From: Vibrio orientalis CIP 102891 = ATCC 33934 | GTDB lineage: Bacteria; Pseudomonadota; Gammaproteobacteria; Enterobacterales; Vibrionaceae | Direction of reading: 5' to 3' | Assembly (NCBI RefSeq): GCF_000176235.1 | Contig: NZ_ACZV01000002.1 | Coordinates: 124,001 to 188,000 of the forward strand | DNA length: 64,000 bases | The notes under the pieces: model-generated | What the model was told of the DNA's origin: nothing | Database searches by the model: none | The model's input: the letters and a program-made list of their open reading frames with translations, nothing else | Part shown: piece by piece, positions 57,332 to 64,000 of the stretch | How positions within the stretch are numbered: the first letter of the stretch is position 1 | Layout: each line of letters opens with the position of its first letter | Program-made: the position numbers and the translations under genes

Positions 57332-57451
57332 ATGGGATGTTGTAACAATGAGAAGTGCTCAAGTGACGCTAAACCTAAGAGACGTAACATCCCTTGGTTT
57401 GGCTTACTGATCTCAGCTTTAGTGGTTTTAGTGCTACTTAACTGGCAATAA
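57332..57451 (+). CDS. 39-residue cysteine-containing single-pass membrane microprotein
   Basis: ATG 57332 with GAGG ten bases upstream encodes 39 residues starting MGCCNNEKCSSDAKPKRR and ending in a hydrophobic helix (FGLLISALVVLVLLNWQ). C3, C4 and C9 lie on the N-terminal side with a basic stretch before the helix, so the cysteines are predicted cytoplasmic. Frame, ribosome-binding site, positive-inside topology and a terminator right after the stop all support a real gene. I do not recognise a family. It lies alone on the + strand between two minus-strand genes. Confidence 0.65.
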   Translation: MGCCNNEKCSSDAKPKRRNIPWFGLLISALVVLVLLNWQ

Positions 57452-57479
57452 AAAAAGCTGCACTAGGCAGCTTTTTTTA
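57450..57479. terminator. Bidirectional terminator between the microprotein gene and hemL
   Basis: Stem AAAAAGCTGC / GCAGCTTTTT with a 5-base loop and A/T runs on both sides. It begins at the microprotein stop codon and is 19 bp from the hemL stop. Confidence 0.9.
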
Positions 57480-57497
57480 TAAGTAATAGAGAGCTAA

Positions 57498-58790
57498 TTA
57501 AGCTTCTTGAGCAAGGATCGCAAAACAGCGGTCTGCTGCTTCTAGTGTTGCTTCAATTTCTTTACTGCCGTGTGCTAGTGAAGTAAAGCTTGCTTCAAAT
57601 GCTGAAGGCGCTAGGTAAACACCGTGTTTAAGCATTAGATGGAAGAAGCGCTTAAAGCGTTCGACATCACACTTAGTTACGTCTTCGTAGCGAGTGATTG
57701 ACTCTTGTTCAGTGAAGAAGAAACCAAACATACCGCCTACTTGGTTGACTACCAATGGGATGCCGTGGTTATCAGCCAGTGATTTGAAGCCATCTGCCAA
57801 TTGTTTAGTCTTAGCAGCAAGGCGTTTCTCGTTGCCTTCTTCTTTTAGTAGGTTAAGACAAGCAAAGCCCGCTGCCATTGCTACAGGGTTACCTGAAAGT
57901 GTCCCCGCTTGGTAAACTGGACCTGTCGGAGCGATGTACTGCATCACTTCTTTACGACCACCAAACGCGCCTACTGGCATACCGCCACCAATCACTTTAC
58001 CTAGCGTAGTTAGGTCTGGCTTGATGTTGTAGTAACCTTGAGCGCCACCAAGAGCAACACGGAAACCAGTCATTACTTCATCAAAGATTAGCAGTGCACC
58101 TTCTTCATCACAGATTTGGCGCAGACCTTCGTGGAAGCCTTCTACTGGTGGAATACAGTTCATGTTGCCCGCAACTGGCTCAACAATGATACAAGCGATT
58201 TCACCTTTGTTCGCTGCGAATAGCTCACGTACTGAGTCAAGATCGTTAAATGTTGCGGTTAAGGTATGTTTTGCAAAGTCCGCAGGCACGCCAGGAGAGC
58301 TTGGTTGACCTAGTGTTAGCGCGCCAGAGCCTGCTTTAACTAGTAGGCTATCTGCGTGGCCGTGGTAACAGCCTTCGAACTTCATGATTTTATCGCGGCC
58401 AGTGTAACCACGAGCTAGGCGAATCGCACTCATCGTCGCTTCTGTCCCTGAGCTCACCATGCGGATTTGCTCCATTGATGGTACTAGCTCTGACACAAGC
58501 TCAGCCATAGCGATTTCCATCTCAGTAGGCGCGCCAAAGCTAAGGCCGCGCTGCGCTGCATCGATAACTGCTTCACGGATCACGGCGTGGTTGTGACCTA
58601 GAATCATTGGACCCCAAGAGCCTACGTAATCAATGTACGCTTTGCCATCAGCATCAAAAATCAAAGGGCCATCGGCACGCTCAACGAAAATCGGAGCGCC
58701 GCCAACGCCATTAAAAGCACGCACTGGAGAGTTTACGCCACCAGGGATGGTTTGCTGTGCTTTTTGAAATAGATCTGCTGATTTGGTCAT
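57498..58790 (-). CDS. hemL: Glutamate-1-semialdehyde 2,1-aminomutase
   Basis: PLP enzyme that makes 5-aminolevulinate from glutamate-1-semialdehyde (C5 haem pathway). It has 430 residues from ATG 58790 ([26 protein letters not shown]), with AGAGGATATCCC upstream; the frame runs 46 codons further into the erpA control region but is not conserved. The PLP lysine is in [18 protein letters not shown], and [12 protein letters not shown] carries the Asp that contacts the pyridine ring. Divergent from erpA. Confidence 0.97.
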   Translation of the reverse strand: MTKSADLFQKAQQTIPGGVNSPVRAFNGVGGAPIFVERADGPLIFDADGKAYIDYVGSWGPMILGHNHAVIREAVIDAAQRGLSFGAPTEMEIAMAELVSELVPSMEQIRMVSSGTEATMSAIRLARGYTGRDKIMKFEGCYHGHADSLLVKAGSGALTLGQPSSPGVPADFAKHTLTATFNDLDSVRELFAANKGEIACIIVEPVAGNMNCIPPVEGFHEGLRQICDEEGALLIFDEVMTGFRVALGGAQGYYNIKPDLTTLGKVIGGGMPVGAFGGRKEVMQYIAPTGPVYQAGTLSGNPVAMAAGFACLNLLKEEGNEKRLAAKTKQLADGFKSLADNHGIPLVVNQVGGMFGFFFTEQESITRYEDVTKCDVERFKRFFHLMLKHGVYLAPSAFEASFTSLAHGSKEIEATLEAADRCFAILAQEA

Positions 58791-58937
58791 GGGATATCCT
58801 CTTTTGATTGCTCGGACCAATTTGGCTCGCATTGTACCTGCCCAATCCAATTCAATAAAACGCTTTGCGCCACATTCTGAGTACTTTGGCAGCAAATAGA
58901 CCAGTTTTTGCGTAAAAAATAGCTTCAAAAGTGGTGA

Positions 58938-58962
58938 ATACTTGAACGCTTCACTCAGGTAT
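58938..58962 (+). promoter_or_regulatory. IscR type-1 site over the erpA promoter
   Basis: The 25-bp site begins ATACTTGAAC and ends CTCAGGTAT. It agrees with the IscR type-1 consensus (ATASYYGACT-RWWWY-AGTCRRSTAT) at about 21 of 25 positions by hand. It overlaps the -35 box of the erpA promoter. [2Fe-2S]-IscR represses erpA in E. coli. Confidence 0.72.
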
Positions 58963-58970
58963 TAGATAAT
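58942..58970 (+). promoter_or_regulatory. Sigma-70 promoter of erpA
   Basis: -35 TTGAAC (58942-58947), 17-bp spacer, -10 GATAAT (58965-58970). The IscR site covers the -35 box and most of the spacer. The leader would be about 65 nt. Confidence 0.7.
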
Positions 58971-59042
58971 CAGCCTAATATTAGAAGATAAAACTCCAGA
59001 TGGTGAGAGCGGTCTGGGTATAGACGACTGAGAGAGGTCATC

Positions 59043-59384
59043 GTGAGCGAAGTAAATATCCCACTAACATTTTCAGACGCAGCCGCTAACCGAGTTGGGG
59101 CGCTGATTGCTGAAGAAGAAAATCCGAATCTAAAACTGCGTGTATACATTACAGGTGGTGGTTGCAGCGGCTTTCAATATGGTTTCACTTTTGACGAAAG
59201 CGTCAATGAAGGTGATACCACTATCGTAAATAGCGGCGTGACATTAGTTGTTGATCCAATGAGCTTGCAGTACCTAGTAGGCGGCCAAGTGGACTACACT
59301 GAAGGCTTAGAAGGAGCGCGCTTCTTTGTGAATAACCCAAATGCGACAACGACTTGTGGTTGTGGTGCATCATTCAGTGTTTAA
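59043..59384 (+). CDS. erpA: Iron-sulfur cluster insertion protein ErpA
   Basis: A-type Fe-S carrier, 113 residues, delivering clusters to IspG/IspH and other apo-proteins. The three ligand cysteines are in [11 protein letters not shown] and the C-terminal [12 protein letters not shown] start at 59043 with GAGAGG upstream; the start [17 protein letters not shown] is the usual one. Divergent from hemL with an IscR site in the shared control region; a terminator follows. Confidence 0.97.
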   Translation: MSEVNIPLTFSDAAANRVGALIAEEENPNLKLRVYITGGGCSGFQYGFTFDESVNEGDTTIVNSGVTLVVDPMSLQYLVGGQVDYTEGLEGARFFVNNPNATTTCGCGASFSV

Positions 59385-59401
59385 TCACTCATTACTTTTC
59401 T

Positions 59402-59433
59402 AAGGCTGCATTCGCAGCCTTTATTTTACCTAG
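59402..59433 (+). terminator. Terminator after erpA
   Basis: Stem AAGGCTGC / GCAGCCTT around ATTC, followed by TATTTT. The rest of 59434-59637 holds the vexLM-type promoter region. Confidence 0.85.
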
Positions 59434-59601
59434 CATTTCTTATCTCAACCTCGTGATTATTCCAGAAACTGAGACCTGACCTAAATTACTATCCAAGTGT
59501 GTTTTATTTTTCAGTGGTTAATTTATATCCTGACAAATAGTTCTCGTTTACTTTTGAGCTGCAATACATATAAAAGATGATTATTTAACTTCACTTGACG
59601 C

Positions 59602-59613
59602 GTATCTAGATAC
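59602..59613. promoter_or_regulatory. Perfect 12-bp palindrome in front of the RND operon
   Basis: GTATCTAGATAC lies just after TTGACG, 25 bp before the start codon. It looks like an operator, but no regulator gene is adjacent and no clear -10 box pairs with TTGACG. Confidence 0.35.
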
Positions 59614-59637
59614 TAAGTAGCAACACTAAGGACAGTT

Positions 59638-60720
59638 ATGGCTAGTTTATCTCCACTGCGTTTTTTCGCAGTTCGTCCCTATTTGATCTCCCTGATTTTG
59701 GTAACAGTACTGACGTTGTGGCTTGGTGTTGGAATGCTCAACGCTGAAGATTCGGCTCCTAAGAAGGAAACCGAACAGATTCCACTGGCTAAAGTGGCCT
59801 TTACCACCTTTACTGCCAAATCGACACATAAATCCATTGACCTTTATGGCCGCACCGCACCGAACAAACAAGCTAAGTTAGGTGCAGAAATTGCCGGTAA
59901 GATCATTCAGCTTAAAGTGAGAAAAGGGGACAGCGTTAAGCAAGGTCAGGTTATTGCCCTGATTGACAAAGGCGATCTTGAGATTCAACTTCAGCGTGCT
60001 CAAGCGATGCTGAAGGTCAAAGAAAAAGAGTATAAAGCGGCTCAATCATTGAAAAGCAAAGGCTTACAAGGTGAAGTTGCCTTTAGCAATGCGCAAGCGG
60101 GGCTAGTTGAAGCCAAGGCAATGGTGAGCAATGCGAGGATTGCCCTCAGAAACACATCAGTTACAGCACCGTTTAGTGGTGTGGTGGATCACTTGTTTAT
60201 CGAGAAAGGTGACTTTGTTGGGGTCGGCGACCCAGTTGCGACTTTGATCGATTTAGAGAAGATTATCATTGAAGCGGACGTGAGTGAGCGTCACATTCAA
60301 GATTTACTGGCTAATCAGCAAGCTAAAATTCGCTTTATTAACGGCCAAGAAGCGATGGGGGAGGTACGTTATATTTCGCGTGTTTCATCTGCTTCGACCA
60401 ACACCTTCCCAATCGAAATAGAAATGGCTAATCCTGAGCAAAAAATTCCAGCCGGTATCAGCGCCGAAGTAACGTTAAACCTGCAAGATCAATTAGCGAT
60501 TAAGATAACCCCAGCAATGCTCGCGCTTGATGAAGATGGCAACCTAGGCGTCAAAACGTTAGTTGAAGAGCATATTGAGTTTGTGCCTATCCAGTTGGTT
60601 AAGGCTGAGCAAGATGGTGTTTGGCTCACAGGCCTTGGCGAGCGAGTCAAGATTGTCACAATAGGGCAAGGTTTTGTGCGTGATGGTGACCAAGTTATTG
60701 CCATTGAGCAGCAAAACTAG
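59638..60720 (+). CDS. vexL: RND efflux periplasmic adaptor (membrane fusion protein), VexL-like
   Basis: Membrane-fusion subunit, 360 residues. An uncleaved N-terminal anchor helix (about 15-35) with no lipobox precedes the barrel-sandwich/lipoyl halves (GAEIAGKIIQLKVRKGDSVKQGQ and APFSGVVDHLFIEKGDFV), a short alpha-hairpin with coiled coil (about 118-172), the beta-barrel, and the membrane-proximal domain. It pairs with the pump gene 11 bp downstream. Position next to erpA matches VexLM of V. cholerae from memory. No outer-membrane TolC gene is in the operon. Confidence 0.9.
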   Translation: MASLSPLRFFAVRPYLISLILVTVLTLWLGVGMLNAEDSAPKKETEQIPLAKVAFTTFTAKSTHKSIDLYGRTAPNKQAKLGAEIAGKIIQLKVRKGDSVKQGQVIALIDKGDLEIQLQRAQAMLKVKEKEYKAAQSLKSKGLQGEVAFSNAQAGLVEAKAMVSNARIALRNTSVTAPFSGVVDHLFIEKGDFVGVGDPVATLIDLEKIIIEADVSERHIQDLLANQQAKIRFINGQEAMGEVRYISRVSSASTNTFPIEIEMANPEQKIPAGISAEVTLNLQDQLAIKITPAMLALDEDGNLGVKTLVEEHIEFVPIQLVKAEQDGVWLTGLGERVKIVTIGQGFVRDGDQVIAIEQQN

Positions 60721-60731
60721 GAGGCGCAATT

Positions 60732-63700
60732 ATGTTTGCATTGATTGATGCCGCGATGTCACGCACCCGTACCATGATGGTATTGCTGATATTCATTTTG
60801 CTGGCTGGTATCGGCACCTATATCACGATTCCGAAAGAATCGAGTCCAGATATCACCATCCCGATTATCTACGTCGCCGTTGGCCACCAAGGTATTTCTC
60901 CTAACGATGCTGAGCGATTGCTGGTTCGGCCGATTGAGCAAGAGCTTAGAGCGATTGAAGGGGTCAAAGAGATGACTTCGACAGCCTCAGAAGGACACGC
61001 TTCGGTCATGCTCGAGTTCAGTGTTGGTGTTGACTTAAACAAAGCGATGGCGGATGTACGTGAAGCGGTGGATTTAGCCAAACCTAAGCTGCCGAGTGAC
61101 AGTGATGAACCAACGGTAAATGAAGTGACGCTCGCTTCGGAAGAGCCAGCGTTATCCGTGGTGCTTTACGGCACCGTACCAGAAAGGACCATTGTTCAGA
61201 TTTCACGTCAGCTAAGAGATAAACTAGAAAGTTATCGTCAGATCCTTGAAGTCGATATTGCTGGTGATCGCGAAGACATCGTTGAGATCATCGTCGATCC
61301 GCTGCTGATGGAAAGCTACGGCCTTGATCAAGGGGATATCTATAACCTAATTGCACTCAATAACCGTGTGGTTGCCGCAGGCTTTGTCGATACGGGCTAT
61401 GGACGTTTTTCGGTTAAAGTCCCATCGGTCTTTGATTCACTTAAAGATGTGTTGGATTTGCCGGTTAAAGTTGATGGCAAGCAAGTGATCACTTTTGGTG
61501 ATGTTGCGACGGTAAGGCGAGCGTTTCGCGATCCTGAAAGCTACGCGCGACTTGATGGTAAATCGGCTATCGTGATGGACGTGAAAAAGCGTGCTGGCGA
61601 GAACATCATTGAAACCGTTGACTTGATTAAGTTAGTACTTGAAGAGGCGCAGAAGCGTCCTGATTGGCCGAACAACTTATTGGTTAAGTACACTTGGGAT
61701 CAGTCAAAAGATGTCAAAGTGATGCTTAATGATCTACAAAACAATATTTTGTCAGCGATCATATTAGTGGTAATTGTCATCATCGCTATCTTAGGTGTTA
61801 GAACTGCATTTCTGGTTGGGGTGTCGATACCGGGGTCTTTCCTTACTGGTTTATTAGTGCTTTCTGTGTTCGGTCTAACGGTCAATATCGTGGTGCTGTT
61901 CTCACTGATTATGGCTGTAGGTATGCTGGTGGATGGTGCGATTGTGGTGACCGAGTTTGCTGACCGGCGTATGCAAGAAGGCACGCCGAGAAGAGAAGCA
62001 TACCGAGATGCCGCTAAGCGCATGGCCTGGCCGATTACCGCCTCTACGGCAACGACATTAGCCGCTTTTGCTCCGCTACTATTCTGGCCTGATGTAACGG
62101 GTGAGTTTATGAAGTACTTGCCGTTAACTTTGATAGCGACACTCAGTGCTTCGTTAGCCATGGCGTTATTGCTTGTGCCAGTACTAGGCAGTTTGATTGG
62201 CCGACCGCAGAATGTAACTAAAGTGCAACGCGAGAAGATGGTCGCTTTACACGATGGTGATTTTTCTCAAGCGACTGGGCTAACCAAACTCTATTTCCAT
62301 ACCTTAGATATTGCGATTAAGCATCCGCTAAAAATCCTGTTTAGTGCAATTTTACTCGCCATTGCAGTAGGCTTCACCTATGCCAAAGCGGGGCTTGGCG
62401 CGGAGTTTTTCCCTGAAGTCGATCCGCCATTCTTTACTGTTAAAGTTCGCTCGTATGGTGATTTATCTCTGGATGAGAAAGATGTGATCATGCGTGACAT
62501 TGAAGCGGTAATGCTGGGTCATGACGAATTTGAAAGTGTTTATACGCGAACCGGTGGGGATGATGAAATCGGTCAGATTCAGATTACGCCAGTTGACTGG
62601 CAGTATCGACGTCAGGTGAAAACCATTATTGAGGAGCTTAAACAGCAAACGGATCACTATGCTGGGGTTGAGGTTGAATACAAATTCCCAGATGCAGGTC
62701 CTCCAGTGGCTCACGACTTGGTGATTGAAATGTCAGCTCGGATCCCTAGTGAGTTAGATGACGCAGCCAAGTTAGTCAGGCAGTGGGCGGATAACCACCC
62801 GGCGTTTACTAATATTAGTGATACTTCAAGTAAAGAAGGCATTGACTGGCAGATTGATATTCGCCGTGACGATGCTTCTCGTTTTGCTGCCGACGCAACC
62901 TTAGTCGGAAATACGGTTCAGTTTGTGACCAACGGTCTTAAAATTGGTGATTACCTACCGGATGATGCAAACGAAGAAGTGGATATTTTAGTTCGCTACC
63001 CAGAAGAGAAGCGCGATATTGGTCGCTTTGATCAGTTACGGGTAAAAACTCCCGCAGGACTGGTGCCGATCACCAATTTTGCCAGCATTGTCCCTGAGCA
63101 TAAGCAAGACACGATCCGCCGTATTGATGGTCATCGCGTGATCAACATTATGGCTGATATGAAAGAGGGCTATAACCTCGCACTCGAATTACCCAAGATT
63201 ACCCAAGCTGTTGCCGAGCTTAATTTGCCTTCCGGAGTTGAGTTTAAGATCCGTGGTCAAAATGAGGAACAAGAAAACTCGTCAGCCTTCTTACAGAATG
63301 CATTTATGGTCGCGCTTGTGGTGATGGCGCTAATTTTAATTACTCAATTTAATAGTTTCTATCAGGCGTTCTTAATTCTAAGTGCAGTGTTGTTTTCAAC
63401 CGTCGGTGTATTTGTTGGCTTGCTGGTCTTTCAAAAGCCGTTTGGCATCATTATGTCGGGTATCGGTGTCATTGCCTTAGCGGGCATAGTGGTAAACAAC
63501 AACATCGTTTTAATTGATACCTACAATCAGTTGCTCAAACGTGGACTGGATAAACGTGAGGCGATATTACGAACTGGAGTCCAGCGTCTACGCCCAGTTT
63601 TACTAACGACCGTGACGACGATTCTTGGCTTGCTACCTATGGTGCTAGAGATGAATATCGACTTGATTAACCAGAAGATTGAATTTGGTGCTCCAAGTAC

Positions 63701-63848
63701 TCAGTGGTGGTCACAGTTGGCTACTGCGGTTGCTGGTGGACTGGCGTTTGCCACCGTTCTGACGTTAGTGCTGACGCCGTGTTTGTTGATGCTAGGTAAG
63801 CAACACAAGGTCGAAGAACAAGCTAATACAGTGATAGAGGCCGATTAA
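60732..63848 (+). CDS. vexM: RND efflux pump inner-membrane transporter, VexM-like
   Basis: Proton-driven RND pump, 1038 residues with 12 predicted helices and two large periplasmic loops. N-terminus LIDAAMSRTRTMMVLLIFILLAGIGTYITIPKESSPDI is typical. In the proton-relay helix 4 the motif is GMLVDGAIVVTEFADRR, so the AcrB D407-D408 pair is D-G here. In helix 10 the lysine of AcrB (K940) is replaced by Asn in GIVVNNNIVLIDTYNQ. This is the non-AcrB branch of RND proteins; substrates may be detergents or bile salts but are not readable. GGAGG ribosome-binding site before ATG 60732. Confidence 0.93.
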   Translation: MFALIDAAMSRTRTMMVLLIFILLAGIGTYITIPKESSPDITIPIIYVAVGHQGISPNDAERLLVRPIEQELRAIEGVKEMTSTASEGHASVMLEFSVGVDLNKAMADVREAVDLAKPKLPSDSDEPTVNEVTLASEEPALSVVLYGTVPERTIVQISRQLRDKLESYRQILEVDIAGDREDIVEIIVDPLLMESYGLDQGDIYNLIALNNRVVAAGFVDTGYGRFSVKVPSVFDSLKDVLDLPVKVDGKQVITFGDVATVRRAFRDPESYARLDGKSAIVMDVKKRAGENIIETVDLIKLVLEEAQKRPDWPNNLLVKYTWDQSKDVKVMLNDLQNNILSAIILVVIVIIAILGVRTAFLVGVSIPGSFLTGLLVLSVFGLTVNIVVLFSLIMAVGMLVDGAIVVTEFADRRMQEGTPRREAYRDAAKRMAWPITASTATTLAAFAPLLFWPDVTGEFMKYLPLTLIATLSASLAMALLLVPVLGSLIGRPQNVTKVQREKMVALHDGDFSQATGLTKLYFHTLDIAIKHPLKILFSAILLAIAVGFTYAKAGLGAEFFPEVDPPFFTVKVRSYGDLSLDEKDVIMRDIEAVMLGHDEFESVYTRTGGDDEIGQIQITPVDWQYRRQVKTIIEELKQQTDHYAGVEVEYKFPDAGPPVAHDLVIEMSARIPSELDDAAKLVRQWADNHPAFTNISDTSSKEGIDWQIDIRRDDASRFAADATLVGNTVQFVTNGLKIGDYLPDDANEEVDILVRYPEEKRDIGRFDQLRVKTPAGLVPITNFASIVPEHKQDTIRRIDGHRVINIMADMKEGYNLALELPKITQAVAELNLPSGVEFKIRGQNEEQENSSAFLQNAFMVALVVMALILITQFNSFYQAFLILSAVLFSTVGVFVGLLVFQKPFGIIMSGIGVIALAGIVVNNNIVLIDTYNQLLKRGLDKREAILRTGVQRLRPVLLTTVTTILGLLPMVLEMNIDLINQKIEFGAPSTQWWSQLATAVAGGLAFATVLTLVLTPCLLMLGKQHKVEEQANTVIEAD

Positions 63849-63865
63849 CCTCAGTGAGCAAAATA

Positions 63866-63894
63866 AAAAGACCCGCATGAGGCGGGTCTTTTTT
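63866..63894. terminator. Bidirectional terminator after the RND operon
   Basis: Stem AGACCCGC / GCGGGTCT with a 5-base loop, A's before and TTTTTT after. It also serves the convergent partial gene to the right. Confidence 0.92.
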
Positions 63895-63902
63895 ATAGTG
63901 GT

Positions 63903-64000
63903 TTATGGTGTGGCGAGTAGCTCACCATATCGCTCTAGTTTATCCAATCTTATCTTCGCATTAGCAATAAAGGTCGCTTTGGTTTTGCCAGTTAAAGACT
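63903..64000 (-). CDS. C-terminal end of an unidentified minus-strand gene (cut by window)
   Basis: An open minus-strand frame enters from the window edge and stops with TAA at 63905-63903. The visible 31 residues run SLTGKTKATFIANAKIRLDK and then LERYGELLATP. It ends 8 bp from the RND terminator, which serves both. The sequence looks like real protein with a charged amphipathic helix, but it is too short to name. The other two minus frames contain stops. Confidence 0.6.
   Translation of the reverse strand, partial: SLTGKTKATFIANAKIRLDKLERYGELLATP

Overview
The window is a core-chromosome segment of a Vibrio species (gammaproteobacterium). This rests on a LuxR/HapR/OpaR-type quorum-sensing master regulator, a ChiS-type chitin sensor kinase with a complete chitobiose catabolic operon, a VexLM-type RND pump, and a gene order that, from memory, follows the V. 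cholerae chromosome 1 stretch between the pyruvate dehydrogenase and VexLM loci. The N-terminal sequence of the LuxR-type protein fits the coralliilyticus/tubiashii group best, but this is from memory and not certain. I see no prophage, insertion sequence, CRISPR array, rRNA or tRNA.

Layout: 1-7.1 kb, pyruvate dehydrogenase locus (pdhR partial, aceE, aceF, lpdA, + strand). 7.2-7.9 kb, the LuxR/HapR regulator (-) with a recognisable promoter and a Qrr-type small-RNA target in its leader. 8.2-13.4 kb, hpt, a carbonic anhydrase divergent from a SulP anion transporter, and the yadG-yadH ABC exporter. 13.4-13.7 kb, two copies of a ~100-bp palindromic repeat. 13.7-18.8 kb, a minus-strand block dksA // gluQ-pcnB-folK-panB-panC. 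18.9-26.9 kb, sfsA divergent from hrpB-mrcB and a patatin-barrel (PlpD-like) protein. 27.2-30.5 kb, acnB, a third repeat copy, yacL. 30.6-32.2 kb, PII protein-amtB under a sigma-54/NtrC-type control region. 32.4-36.3 kb, fbpABC iron(III) uptake with a Fur box. 36.3-50.8 kb, the ten-gene chitobiose operon on the minus strand, then chiS (51.4-54.8 kb). 55-57.2 kb, rsmC and an AI-2E-family membrane protein. 57.3 kb, a 39-residue membrane microprotein. 57.5-59.4 kb, hemL divergent from erpA with an IscR type-1 site. 59.6-63.8 kb, a two-gene RND efflux pump; the final 98 bases hold the end of one more minus-strand gene.

How the genes work together: the chitin block is a full pathway. A periplasmic binding protein and an ABC transporter import chitobiose. 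Cytoplasmic GH94 phosphorylase, GH20 hexosaminidase, GH9 glucosaminidase-type enzyme, glucosamine kinase and a phosphosugar mutase convert it to sugar phosphates, and ChiS responds to the chitin signal. The PDH complex and aconitase B feed and run the TCA cycle. PII/AmtB handles ammonium, FbpABC iron, and ErpA Fe-S delivery.

Most of the window is ordinary Vibrio core genome. The best second-look signals are non-coding: paired 9-mer repeats and a long hairpin in front of the chitobiose operon, a yacL terminator whose stem is itself an NtrC consensus, an IscR site over the erpA promoter, a mini-ORF overlapping the acnB start, and the dispersed palindromic repeat. No clearly new multi-gene system was found.
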